This document shows, one piece after another, positions 7,235 through 13,785 of a stretch of DNA of 22,368 nt; position 1 is the stretch's first letter; each line of letters begins with the position of its first letter. The stretch covers positions 1 to 22,368 of the forward strand of contig JBNJGD010000027.1 in assembly GCA_051747425.1 (NCBI GenBank), written 5' to 3'. The DNA is from HTCC5015 sp051747425. GTDB taxonomy: Bacteria; Pseudomonadota; Gammaproteobacteria; HTCC5015. The notes below the pieces were generated by a model. That model had not been told where the DNA came from. It worked only from the letters and a program-made list of their open reading frames with translations, and searched no databases. Both the position numbers and the translations under genes were made by a program.

Positions 7235-8145
7235 TTCAGGGCGAAGTGCGCGGCGATACCGGCGAAAATCGCCATGCCGGTCCAGTGGTTGCTGAGGAAG
7301 GCCTTGAGGCAGAGGTGTTTGTCGCGGGTCTGGATCAGGGTGTACTGCCAGCTGAACATCACGGCGGCCACCACCAGCCCCAGATAGTACCACTCGGCCA
7401 GCTCAAAGCGCTGGCCGACAAAGTACATGGCCAGCATAAACAGGCCGCACAGGCTCATGGTGATGGGTACATCTCCCTCGCCGAACAGGATGGCGGTGGA
7501 TTTGACGCCGATTTTGAGGTCGTCCTCTCGATCGGCCATGGCGTACATGGTGTCGTAGGCCACCGTCCACACCAAGTTGGCGGTAAACAACAGCCAGGCC
7601 ATCACCGGCACTTCGCCCAGCACCGCAGCAAAGGCCATGGGAATCGACATGGAAAAGGCGGCTCCGAGCACCACCTGGGGCATGTGGGTGTGGCGCTTGG
7701 CAAAGGGATAGCAGGCCGCCAGCCCCGCCGCCACAAAGGACAAGTACACCGTCAGGGCATTGGTCATCAGCACCAGCCCAAAGGCCACCAGACACAGCGC
7801 GGCAAACACCGCCAGGGCCTCTTTGGGGCTAACCTTGCCAGTCGCGATGGGGCGATCCACCGTGCGCCAGACATGGGGGTCAAAATCACGGTCGGCGTAG
7901 TCGTTGATGGCGCAGCCGGCGGAGCGCATCAGCACCGTGCCGGCGACAAAGATCAATAGAATTTTGATGGGGGGCACGCCCTCGGCGGCAATCCACAGCG
8001 CCCACAGCGTCGGCCACAGCACCAGATAAATGCCGATGCGGCGGTGCAGGCGGGTGAGATAAGCGTACTGAAGCGCTCGATCGGCGACCCGGCGGCGGGT
8101 CGGCGTGGCCTCAAACCACTGTCCCAAGGCGTTTATAATCGACAT
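7231..8145 (-). CDS. ubiA: 4-hydroxybenzoate polyprenyltransferase
   Basis: UbiA attaches the polyprenyl tail to 4-hydroxybenzoate in ubiquinone synthesis, in the inner membrane. The 304-aa product has about eight to nine membrane helices. Both Asp-rich Mg2+/diphosphate motifs are present: NDYADRDFD (residues 81-89) and YDTMYAMADREDD (197-209). The N-terminal block RIGIYLVLWPTLWALW (36-51) is typical. The ATG at 8145 lacks a clear Shine-Dalgarno sequence; the first 30 residues are variable in the family, so the start is less certain. The stop TAG (7233-7231) overlaps the phoX stop by four bases (CTAG), leaving no room for a separate terminator. The gene is divergent from gor with 109 nt between starts. 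No ubiC is beside it. Confidence 0.94.
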   Translation of the reverse strand: MSIINALGQWFEATPTRRRVADRALQYAYLTRLHRRIGIYLVLWPTLWALWIAAEGVPPIKILLIFVAGTVLMRSAGCAINDYADRDFDPHVWRTVDRPIATGKVSPKEALAVFAALCLVAFGLVLMTNALTVYLSFVAAGLAACYPFAKRHTHMPQVVLGAAFSMSIPMAFAAVLGEVPVMAWLLFTANLVWTVAYDTMYAMADREDDLKIGVKSTAILFGEGDVPITMSLCGLFMLAMYFVGQRFELAEWYYLGLVVAAVMFSWQYTLIQTRDKHLCLKAFLSNHWTGMAIFAGIAAHFALN

Positions 8146-8161
8146 GATTGGCGCAAACCAT

Positions 8162-8189
8162 TTGATTCGACGGATTAAGAAGGCATTAT
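8162..8189 (+). promoter_or_regulatory. Candidate gor promoter
   Basis: TTGATT (8162-8167, four matches to -35), a 16-nt spacer and CATTAT (8184-8189, four matches to -10) give a start near 8196 and a 59-nt leader. A perfect TATAAT at 8134-8139, inside the ubiA start region, has no good -35 and is the weaker alternative. Confidence 0.35.
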
Positions 8190-8254
8190 CCTACCAACAT
8201 TTTGTCACCGCTTCTGCGTCGCGCAGGGGCGATACAGCGAAAAAAGGGAAACCC

Positions 8255-9604
8255 ATGAGTCAGCATTTTGACATCATCTGCATTGGCGGCGGCTCCGGCG
8301 GCATCGCCACCACCAACCGCGCCGCCAGGCACGGCGCCAAGGCCGCCGTGGTTGAGGCCAACCGCTTGGGCGGCACCTGCGTCAATGTCGGCTGCGTGCC
8401 CAAGAAAGTCATGTGGTACGCCGCCGCCCACGCCGAGGCCATCCACGAGGCCGCCGACTTTGGCTTTGATGTGCGCCTCAGCGGTTTTGACTGGAACACC
8501 CTCTATGAGCGCCGCGAGGCCTATATCCGCCGCCTCAACGGCCTCTACGCCAAGGGCCTGGAGGGCAACGGCGCCACCCATATTCAGGGTTTCGCCCGCT
8601 TTGTCGACCCCCACACCATCGAAGTTGACGGCAAGCACTACACTGCCGATCGTTTTGTGATTGCCACCGGCGGCCGGCCGAGCTGGCCCGACATTCCCGG
8701 CGCCGAGTACGGCATCACCTCCGACGGTTTTTTTGACCTTCAGGAGCAACCGGGCAAGGCCCTGGTGGTGGGCGCCGGCTACATCGCCGTGGAACTGGCT
8801 GGCGTACTCAACGCCCTGGGCACGGAGACCACACTGGCCGTTCGTGGCGAGCGTCCGCTGCGCCACTTCGACCAGGACCTGAGCGAGTCGCTCCATCGCG
8901 GCATGGCGGAGAGCGGCTTACTGGTCCGCGACAACAGTCAGGTGGAGCGCCTGGTGCGGGAAAAAGACGGCAGCCTCACCGCCCACTTCAAGGACGGCGG
9001 CCAGCTCGACGGCATCGACAGCGTGATCTGGGCCATCGGCCGCGAAGCCAACACCCGCGAATTGAACCTGGACGCCGCCGGCGTCGAGCACCGCGACAAT
9101 GGCCAAATCCCCTCCAACGAGTGGGAGCAGACCAATGTCGAGCACATCCACGCCCTGGGCGACATCACCGGCAAGGCCGAGCTGACCCCGGTGGCCATCG
9201 CCGCCGGCCGCCGTTTGGCCGACCGCATCTACGGCGGCATGGAGGGGCGCAAGCTCGACTACAGCCTGATCCCCACGGTGATTTTCAGCCATCCGCCCAT
9301 CGGCACCATTGGCCTCAGCGAACAGGAGGCCCGGGAACAGCACGGCGACGCGGTGACGGTCTACAAGAGCAGCTTTAACCCCATGTCCCACGCCTTCTCC
9401 GAGCACAAGCCACCCACCATGGTGAAGCTGATCGTGCTGGGCAAAGAGGAAAAGATCATCGGCCTCCACGCCATCGGGCCGGGCGTCGATGAAATGACCC
9501 AGGGCTTCGCCATCCCCATGAGCATGGGCGCCACCAAGGAAGACTTCGACAACACCATCCCCATCCACCCCACCCTGGCGGAGGAACTGGTGACCCTGAA
9601 GTAA
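8255..9604 (+). CDS. gor: Glutathione-disulfide reductase
   Basis: Gor reduces oxidised glutathione with NADPH through FAD and a redox disulfide. From ATG 8255 the product is 449 aa, matching E. coli Gor (450 aa). The FAD-binding GGGSGG is at 11-16, and the redox cysteines are Cys42 and Cys47 in GGTCVNVGCVPKK, at the same positions as in E. coli. The second Rossmann motif GAGYIAVELAGVLNALG is followed by VRGERPLRHFD, which keeps the two arginines that select NADPH over NADH. The C-terminal IHPTLAEE supplies the catalytic His-Glu pair. The reading frame is open further upstream from 8105, but that would add 50 unrelated residues. Only a weak AGGG lies before ATG 8255. A CACAGAG repeat begins 4 nt after the stop. 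Confidence 0.96.
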   Translation: MSQHFDIICIGGGSGGIATTNRAARHGAKAAVVEANRLGGTCVNVGCVPKKVMWYAAAHAEAIHEAADFGFDVRLSGFDWNTLYERREAYIRRLNGLYAKGLEGNGATHIQGFARFVDPHTIEVDGKHYTADRFVIATGGRPSWPDIPGAEYGITSDGFFDLQEQPGKALVVGAGYIAVELAGVLNALGTETTLAVRGERPLRHFDQDLSESLHRGMAESGLLVRDNSQVERLVREKDGSLTAHFKDGGQLDGIDSVIWAIGREANTRELNLDAAGVEHRDNGQIPSNEWEQTNVEHIHALGDITGKAELTPVAIAAGRRLADRIYGGMEGRKLDYSLIPTVIFSHPPIGTIGLSEQEAREQHGDAVTVYKSSFNPMSHAFSEHKPPTMVKLIVLGKEEKIIGLHAIGPGVDEMTQGFAIPMSMGATKEDFDNTIPIHPTLAEELVTLK

Positions 9605-9607
9605 TTT

Positions 9608-9634
9608 GGCCACAGGGCCTCAGAGAGCACAGAG
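9608..9634 (+). repeat. CACAGAG-type repeat, copy 4
   Basis: GGCCACAGGG-CCTCAGAG-AGCACAGAG, slightly diverged in the first two units. It starts 4 nt after the gor stop codon, inside a 192-nt gap. The GTCATTCCGG hairpin module starts 9 nt later (9644). Confidence 0.75.
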
Positions 9635-9643
9635 CAAAATCTG

Positions 9644-9703
9644 GTCATTCCGGAAGCGGCACTGCCGCCATCTGTCCGGCGGAAGCGATTCGTCGCGTCC
9701 GCC
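9644..9703. repeat. GTCATTCCGG module with two hairpins, one UUCG-capped
   Basis: The first stem pairs CCGGA (9650-9654) and GCGGC (9656-9660) with GCCGC (9664-9668) and TCCGG (9675-9679). The second pairs GGCGGA (9678-9683) and GCGA (9685-9688) with TCGC (9693-9696) and TCCGCC (9698-9703), closed by a TTCG tetraloop and one A-G mismatch. The stems overlap at 9678-9679. The second would be very stable in RNA. No T-run follows, so it is not a standard terminator; gor mRNA 3'-end protection is possible. The remaining 9704-9784 shows nothing I can assign. Confidence 0.6.
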
Positions 9704-9784
9704 CTACACTGCCTCGTTCTGTGACAAACCGCCAAACTGACGGATATGCGTGCCGCTGGAATTCCTCTGGCCGGGGGAATGGGC

Positions 9785-9790
9785 TAGTCT
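9785..9790 (+). promoter_or_regulatory. -10-like hexamer before the acyltransferase gene
   Basis: TAGTCT ends 6 nt before ATG 9797. TTCCTC lies 17 nt further upstream (9762-9767) but matches -35 poorly. There is no Shine-Dalgarno sequence near the ATG. The hexamer alone is weak; it gains weight because four other SD-less starts in the window share the same offset. Confidence 0.3.
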
Positions 9791-9796
9791 CTGGCC

Positions 9797-10570
9797 ATGC
9801 CAAGAAAAGCCTTTATCCCCGCCAATGACCCCGACTTCTACTACCGCGACCCGGTAGCCAGCCGGGTGGCGCTGTATTACGAGCGCATGGTGCCGCCCTT
9901 TGCCCGCTACCACCGCCACAGCGTGGTCGGCGGGGATAATTTGCCGCAGAGCGGCCGCTGCCTGCTGGTGGTCAATCACAGCCTGGCCACCTACGACACC
10001 TTTATCCTCTCGTCCTGGATACACCGCCATCGCGGCCGGCTGGCGCGCAGCCTGGGTGACAACTTCTGGTTCAAGCTGCCCGGCTTTGGCGAATTCGCCG
10101 CCGATGTGGGCGCCATTCGCACCCGGCCCGATATTGCCCGTGAGCTGCTGGAGGACGAGCAGCTGTTGCTGGTGGCCCCCGGCGGCATGCGCGAGGCGCT
10201 CAAGCCCAGCTACCAAAAAAACCAACTGCTGTGGGATTCACGCAAGGGCTTTGTGCGCCTGGCGGTGGAGACACAGACCCCCATCGTCCTCGCCGCCTGC
10301 CCCGAGGCGGACGACATCTACACGGTCTACGAAAACCGCCTGACCAAGTGGGTCTACAAGAAATTCCGCCTGCCGGTGCTAATGATGCGCGGCCTGGGTC
10401 CGAGCTGGATTCCCCGCCCGGTCAAACTCACCCACTACCTGAGCGAACCGCTCTACCCGCCGAAGGTCGACCTCAACGACCACCGGGCGGTCAACCGGGC
10501 CATTGATGAGTGGCACGACACCGTCAAAGCCCGCATGGAGCAAATGCTGGCGGAACACGCCGCCCAGTGA
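9797..10570 (+). CDS. MGAT/TMEM68-like lysophospholipid acyltransferase
   Basis: This is a 257-aa member of the LPLAT superfamily, most like the bacterial branch related to MGAT and TMEM68, probably transferring acyl chains to a glycerolipid or neutral lipid acceptor. The catalytic motif is NHSLATYD: His61 and Asp67 are separated by five residues, not the four of standard PlsC. The second conserved block, LLLVAPGGMREALKP, is present and diagnostic of this branch, as is CPEADDIYTVY later on. No clear membrane helix or signal peptide is seen, so peripheral membrane association is likely. There is no Shine-Dalgarno sequence before ATG 9797. The gene converges on the oxidoreductase gene with 7 nt between stops. 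The substrate is unknown. Confidence 0.82.
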   Translation: MPRKAFIPANDPDFYYRDPVASRVALYYERMVPPFARYHRHSVVGGDNLPQSGRCLLVVNHSLATYDTFILSSWIHRHRGRLARSLGDNFWFKLPGFGEFAADVGAIRTRPDIARELLEDEQLLLVAPGGMREALKPSYQKNQLLWDSRKGFVRLAVETQTPIVLAACPEADDIYTVYENRLTKWVYKKFRLPVLMMRGLGPSWIPRPVKLTHYLSEPLYPPKVDLNDHRAVNRAIDEWHDTVKARMEQMLAEHAAQ

Positions 10571-10577
10571 TCATCGA

Positions 10578-11534
10578 TCAGTTCGATACGATCTTGATGA
10601 CCACCTTGCCCCGACAGCGGCCTGTGCGGCTGCGCTGATAGGCCTGCTCGCTCTCGGCGAGGTTGAACTCGCTGTCGATCACCGGCTTGAGTTGGCCGCG
10701 CTCGACCATGTCTGCCAGGGTCTCCAGATCCTCGCTGTAGGACTCCACCACCACCGTGCCAGCGCGTTTGCCCAATGCCCGATAGAGGGGCGTGCCCACC
10801 ATGGACCAGAGATCGCCGCCGGTGGAAATAAAGCGACCCTTTGGCTCCAGCATGGCGGCGCAACTGAGGGGCGATTCGTAGGAAGTGACATCAAACACCA
10901 GATCAAAGGGGCCGGCGGACTGGCGGTAGTCACCGGCGGTGTAGTCGATCACCGCATCCGCCCCCAGCTCGCGAACAAAGTCGCTGTTACGGCCACTGCA
11001 AACGCCGGTGACATGCATCCCCTGGGCTTTGGCGATTTGGACGGCGAAGGTGCCGACGCCGCCGGAGGCACCAATAATCAACACACGGCTGCCCTCGCGA
11101 CCGCCGCCCTTGCGCAGTCCCTGCAATGCCGTTTGCGCCGCCAGCGGCATGGCCGCCGCCTGGGCAAAAGAGAGGCTGGCTGGTTTCCGGGCGATGCGCT
11201 GTCGGGCGATGAGGGCTTGCTCCGCCAGCGAGGCGGTGCGCAGGCGCATGTCCATGCCATAGACCGCATCCCCGATTTCCAGGTCGTTCACTCGATTGCC
11301 CTTGGCGACCACAGTACCCGCCAGGTCGTCGCCAAACAGCGGTCGCAGTTTGCCGGCCAGCATCGGTGTCGCCACACGGGCGATGTTGTAGTTGAGTTTC
11401 CAGTCCTTGGGGTTCACCGAGGACGCATGCACTTGCACCAGCACATCGTCCGGCCCGGGTTGCTTTGGCGCCGGGACCTCTTGCAGTGTTAACTCCGGCT
11501 GCAGTGCCCGGCCCGTTGCGACGACCGCTTTCAT
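10578..11534 (-). CDS. Zinc-independent medium-chain NAD(P) oxidoreductase (quinone reductase-like)
   Basis: The 318-aa product belongs to the MDR superfamily, in the quinone oxidoreductase/RTN4IP1-like group. It starts MKAVVATGRALQPELTLQEVP, with the GroES-like domain containing VQVHASSVNPKDWKLN and PLFGDDLAGTVVAKG. The Rossmann motif IIGASGGVGTFAVQIAKAQG spans 153-172, and the AxxGGVG form with the downstream CSGRNSDFVRELGADAVIDY favours NADPH. The cysteine ligands for catalytic or structural zinc are missing. The start is supported by AGGAG (plus coordinates 11541-11545) 6 nt upstream. It is divergent from the MscS gene and convergent with the acyltransferase gene. The natural substrate cannot be read from sequence; detoxification of reactive carbonyls or quinones is a family-level guess. 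Confidence 0.88.
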   Translation of the reverse strand: MKAVVATGRALQPELTLQEVPAPKQPGPDDVLVQVHASSVNPKDWKLNYNIARVATPMLAGKLRPLFGDDLAGTVVAKGNRVNDLEIGDAVYGMDMRLRTASLAEQALIARQRIARKPASLSFAQAAAMPLAAQTALQGLRKGGGREGSRVLIIGASGGVGTFAVQIAKAQGMHVTGVCSGRNSDFVRELGADAVIDYTAGDYRQSAGPFDLVFDVTSYESPLSCAAMLEPKGRFISTGGDLWSMVGTPLYRALGKRAGTVVVESYSEDLETLADMVERGQLKPVIDSEFNLAESEQAYQRSRTGRCRGKVVIKIVSN

Positions 11535-11555
11535 AAGCTGCTCCTGTGGCTGTTG

Positions 11556-11570
11556 TTCGGGTGATCCGAA
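11556..11570. promoter_or_regulatory. Inverted repeat upstream of the oxidoreductase gene
   Basis: TTCGG-GTGAT-CCGAA lies 22 nt upstream of the oxidoreductase start, in the divergent gap with the MscS gene. It could be an operator for a small regulator, but the arms are only 5 bp. The rest of the 188-nt gap shows no clear promoter. Confidence 0.25.
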
Positions 11571-11722
11571 TGTTGCTCACTTTAACCACGGCGAGTGGGC
11601 ATTGAAAGGGCGCATTGAGCACCTCGTATCGACGCCAGAGGCAATCAGCGATAGTCTGGAAATGCAAAACGCCCTGCGCCGCTGACAAAGCGGCCGATCA
11701 TGCACTATGGAAAAGGTGCCCA

Positions 11723-12802
11723 GTGAAGATAAGCACTGTCACAACCGGAATTGAAGCCTGGGCCACCCCGGCCCTCCATGCACTGCTTGTTGGCGCAGCG
11801 GTGCTGATTGGCTACCGCCTGTTGCTGGTTCTGATGCGGCGGTTCAGTGATTCCCGCGCCAAGCCCAGAATCTTTCTCAATGCCGCCGCGTTTCCGCTGG
11901 GCAGCTTTCTGGTACTCATCGGCATCAACACTGCGCTGGGCAGTTCAGACAACCCGCCGTTTCTGCCAGAGGTTCAACACCTCCTGAAGCTGTTGGTCAT
12001 CCTTACCGCCACCTGGATGGCGGTCAATGTCGTCTCCGCCGTGGGCGAGTTGATCGTTCATATGAACCCGGCCTATGAAGACAAATGGCTGCATGCCCGC
12101 AAGCTGGAAACCCAGACGCGCTTTCTCGTCCGCGGCTCCAGCATCCTGATTGTCATCATCGGTCTCGGCATCGCGCTGATGACCTTCGACAGCGTTCGCC
12201 AGGTGGGCACCAGCCTGCTGGCCTCCGCCGGTATTGGCGGCATCATTCTCGGCTTTGCCGCCCGGCCCGTGCTGGGCAACTTGCTCGCGGGCGTGCAGAT
12301 TGCCCTGACGCAACCATTCCGGATTGACGATGTGTTGTATATCGACGGAGAGTGGTGCTGGGTTGAGGAGGTCACCGCCACCTATGTCGTGCTCCGGGTC
12401 TGGGATTTGCGCCGTGTGGTCGTGCCCCTGGACTGGTTCATCACTAACAAATTTGAAAACTGGTCCCGGCATTCCACCGAGCTGATGGGTACGGTCTTTC
12501 TTTGGCTGGACTACGCCATGCCCATTGAACCCCTCCGCGAGGCCTTTCTGGAAATGCTGCAAAACTCCCCGGACTGGAATGGCAATACCCAGGATGTTTT
12601 GGTAACAAACGCCAGTGACCGGGCCATGGAAGTCCGTTTCCTTATGAGCGCCCGTAGCTCGCGAGCTCTCTGGTCTCTGCGCTGCCATATTCGCGAAGGC
12701 ATGATTGCCTTTGTCCGCGACCACTATCCCGAACACCTGCCAAGGCTGCGCGCCTCGATCTCGGACAGATCCGGAAACAACGACCCCATTGATCGGGGCT
12801 GA
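11723..12802 (+). CDS. MscS-family mechanosensitive ion channel
   Basis: MscS channels open under membrane tension and release solutes on osmotic downshock. The 359-aa product has about five hydrophobic segments (roughly residues 11-30, 44-66, 80-104, 134-153 and 160-190). The last is the pore helix, ASAGIGGIILGFAARPVLGNLLAGVQIALTQPFRIDD, equivalent to MscS TM3 with its Ala/Gly packing. The beta domain follows, with DVLYIDGEWCWVEEVTATYVVLRVWDLRRVVVPLDWF. I chose GTG 11723 because AAAGG lies 7 nt upstream and a membrane helix follows soon; the frame is open to 11615 but that would add 36 non-family residues. It is convergent with the outer-membrane protein gene, 24 nt apart. Confidence 0.9.
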   Translation: MKISTVTTGIEAWATPALHALLVGAAVLIGYRLLLVLMRRFSDSRAKPRIFLNAAAFPLGSFLVLIGINTALGSSDNPPFLPEVQHLLKLLVILTATWMAVNVVSAVGELIVHMNPAYEDKWLHARKLETQTRFLVRGSSILIVIIGLGIALMTFDSVRQVGTSLLASAGIGGIILGFAARPVLGNLLAGVQIALTQPFRIDDVLYIDGEWCWVEEVTATYVVLRVWDLRRVVVPLDWFITNKFENWSRHSTELMGTVFLWLDYAMPIEPLREAFLEMLQNSPDWNGNTQDVLVTNASDRAMEVRFLMSARSSRALWSLRCHIREGMIAFVRDHYPEHLPRLRASISDRSGNNDPIDRG

Positions 12803-12826
12803 AATGAAATGCCCTCACTCCCGGTT

Positions 12827-13570
12827 CTATTGCCAGTGGTACATCACGCTGAGCGTTGCGCCATTAAACCAGGCAAAGCTGTAAACATCTTCATTATCGG
12901 CACCGCCCTCAATGGTCCGATAACCCCCCGCCAGCACCCAGTGCTCGCTCATCGAATACTGGCCGGTTATCGACAAGTCGATCGCGCGCCCCTGTGGGGC
13001 GATGGCCACATCGGTATCGACCACGGCCGACCACCGCTTGTTCGGTGAGTAGGTACCGCGCACGGCAAACAGCGGCACGAGTCCAACATTGCTGTTTTCG
13101 CGCTCTTCTCCGGAAGCGCTCAGCTGGACAGCCGCATCGCGCACAAACAAGGTACCACCGATGTCCACTGTCCAGCGGTCCCTTTCCCGCCAACGATAGA
13201 GGTAACGCATCCGGTAATTACTGAACTGATAGCGCGCTTCCACTGTATCGCCCTGCGCAAACACCGCGCCCTCAAAGCGGACATCGCTGTCAAAGCGTCC
13301 CGTCTCGCGGTAGACAAAGGGTGCATAGACCCATTGGAGTTCATGGTTTCCCGAGGGTTGCCACGAGAGGCTCAACCGGAATGCCTCGAAGGAGCCGTCA
13401 CCGAGGTCGGTTATCCTGAAACGGTCACCCTGACTGTCATTGGGTATCTGGACTTTGTTGTACTCTGGGCGAAACACGCCCGTTTCCACGCCCATTTGCC
13501 ATTCCGCCAATACGGGCGAGCTGGCCAACAGCGAAGCCAACGCCAGCACCCGAATTACCACTGTTTTCAT
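12827..13570 (-). CDS. Predicted outer-membrane beta-barrel protein
   Basis: I do not recognise a named family. The 247-aa product has a clear Sec signal peptide (MKTVVIRVLALASLLASSPVLA, cleavage predicted after VLA-22). The mature part is rich in alternating polar/aromatic strands such as FRLSLSWQPS, ELQWVYAPFVYRE, VEARYQFSNYRMRYLYRWR, WTVDIGGTLFVRD, WSAVVDTDVAIAP and LSVMYHWQ, as in 8- to 12-stranded barrels. There is no cysteine in the mature part. The start is fixed by a strong GGGAGG (plus coordinates about 13579-13584). A perfect -10 TATAAT on the minus strand (13608-13603) suggests its own promoter, though no -35 is evident. Its role is unknown. Confidence 0.75.
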   Translation of the reverse strand: MKTVVIRVLALASLLASSPVLAEWQMGVETGVFRPEYNKVQIPNDSQGDRFRITDLGDGSFEAFRLSLSWQPSGNHELQWVYAPFVYRETGRFDSDVRFEGAVFAQGDTVEARYQFSNYRMRYLYRWRERDRWTVDIGGTLFVRDAAVQLSASGEERENSNVGLVPLFAVRGTYSPNKRWSAVVDTDVAIAPQGRAIDLSITGQYSMSEHWVLAGGYRTIEGGADNEDVYSFAWFNGATLSVMYHWQ

Positions 13571-13602
13571 GGGTCATCCTCCCTTCATGGGTCTTCGCCG
13601 GC

Positions 13603-13624
13603 ATTATAGACAGTCACCCGGTGA
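13603..13624 (-). promoter_or_regulatory. -10 box and inverted repeat upstream of the beta-barrel gene
   Basis: TATAAT (minus, 13608-13603) is followed upstream by the inverted repeat TCACC-C-GGTGA at 13614-13624, placed in the -35/spacer region. A -35 is not recognisable, which would fit a promoter dependent on a bound activator. This is inference from position only. Confidence 0.3.
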
Positions 13625-13740
13625 TGCTCCCGTTAAAACACCTTTCGTTTTCATCTTTTGGGCCACACATGACCGTTTGTCGGTTTTCGCATGCCTTTTG
13701 TCGACTTATGTCAGGCGATTTCCCTCACATTAATCGGCTA

Positions 13741-13756
13741 CGGGTCGGTCAGACCC
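13741..13756 (+). promoter_or_regulatory. Leader hairpin just before the M19-like gene
   Basis: CGGGTC-GGTCA-GACCCG has 6-bp perfect arms; an alternative pairing GGTCGG/CCGACC overlaps it. It lies 29 nt before the ATG, just upstream of the Shine-Dalgarno sequence. ATTTTAA follows, too short a T-run for a standard terminator. It may be an operator or an mRNA leader structure. In the rest of the 215-nt gap I see no clear plus-strand promoter. Confidence 0.3.
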
Positions 13757-13785
13757 GACCATTTTAAGCACCAGGGGGAGTTTTC

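Noticed and set aside
8202..8208. TTGTCAC half-site upstream of gor
   Set aside because: The partner half-site matches only four of seven bases and no -10 follows at the Pho spacing.
10503..11492. 329-codon plus-strand open frame opposite the oxidoreductase gene
   Set aside because: The minus strand encodes a complete oxidoreductase with Rossmann motif and ribosome site; the plus frame is its shadow.
12789..12806. Possible terminator hairpin CCCC-N6-GGGG at the end of the MscS gene
   Set aside because: It overlaps the last codons and has no T-run on either strand.
13576..13590. Four-codon mini-ORF (MKGG) overlapping the Shine-Dalgarno sequence of the beta-barrel gene
   Set aside because: It comes from a local duplication of TTCATGGGTC and has no ribosome site of its own; too short to support as a leader peptide.
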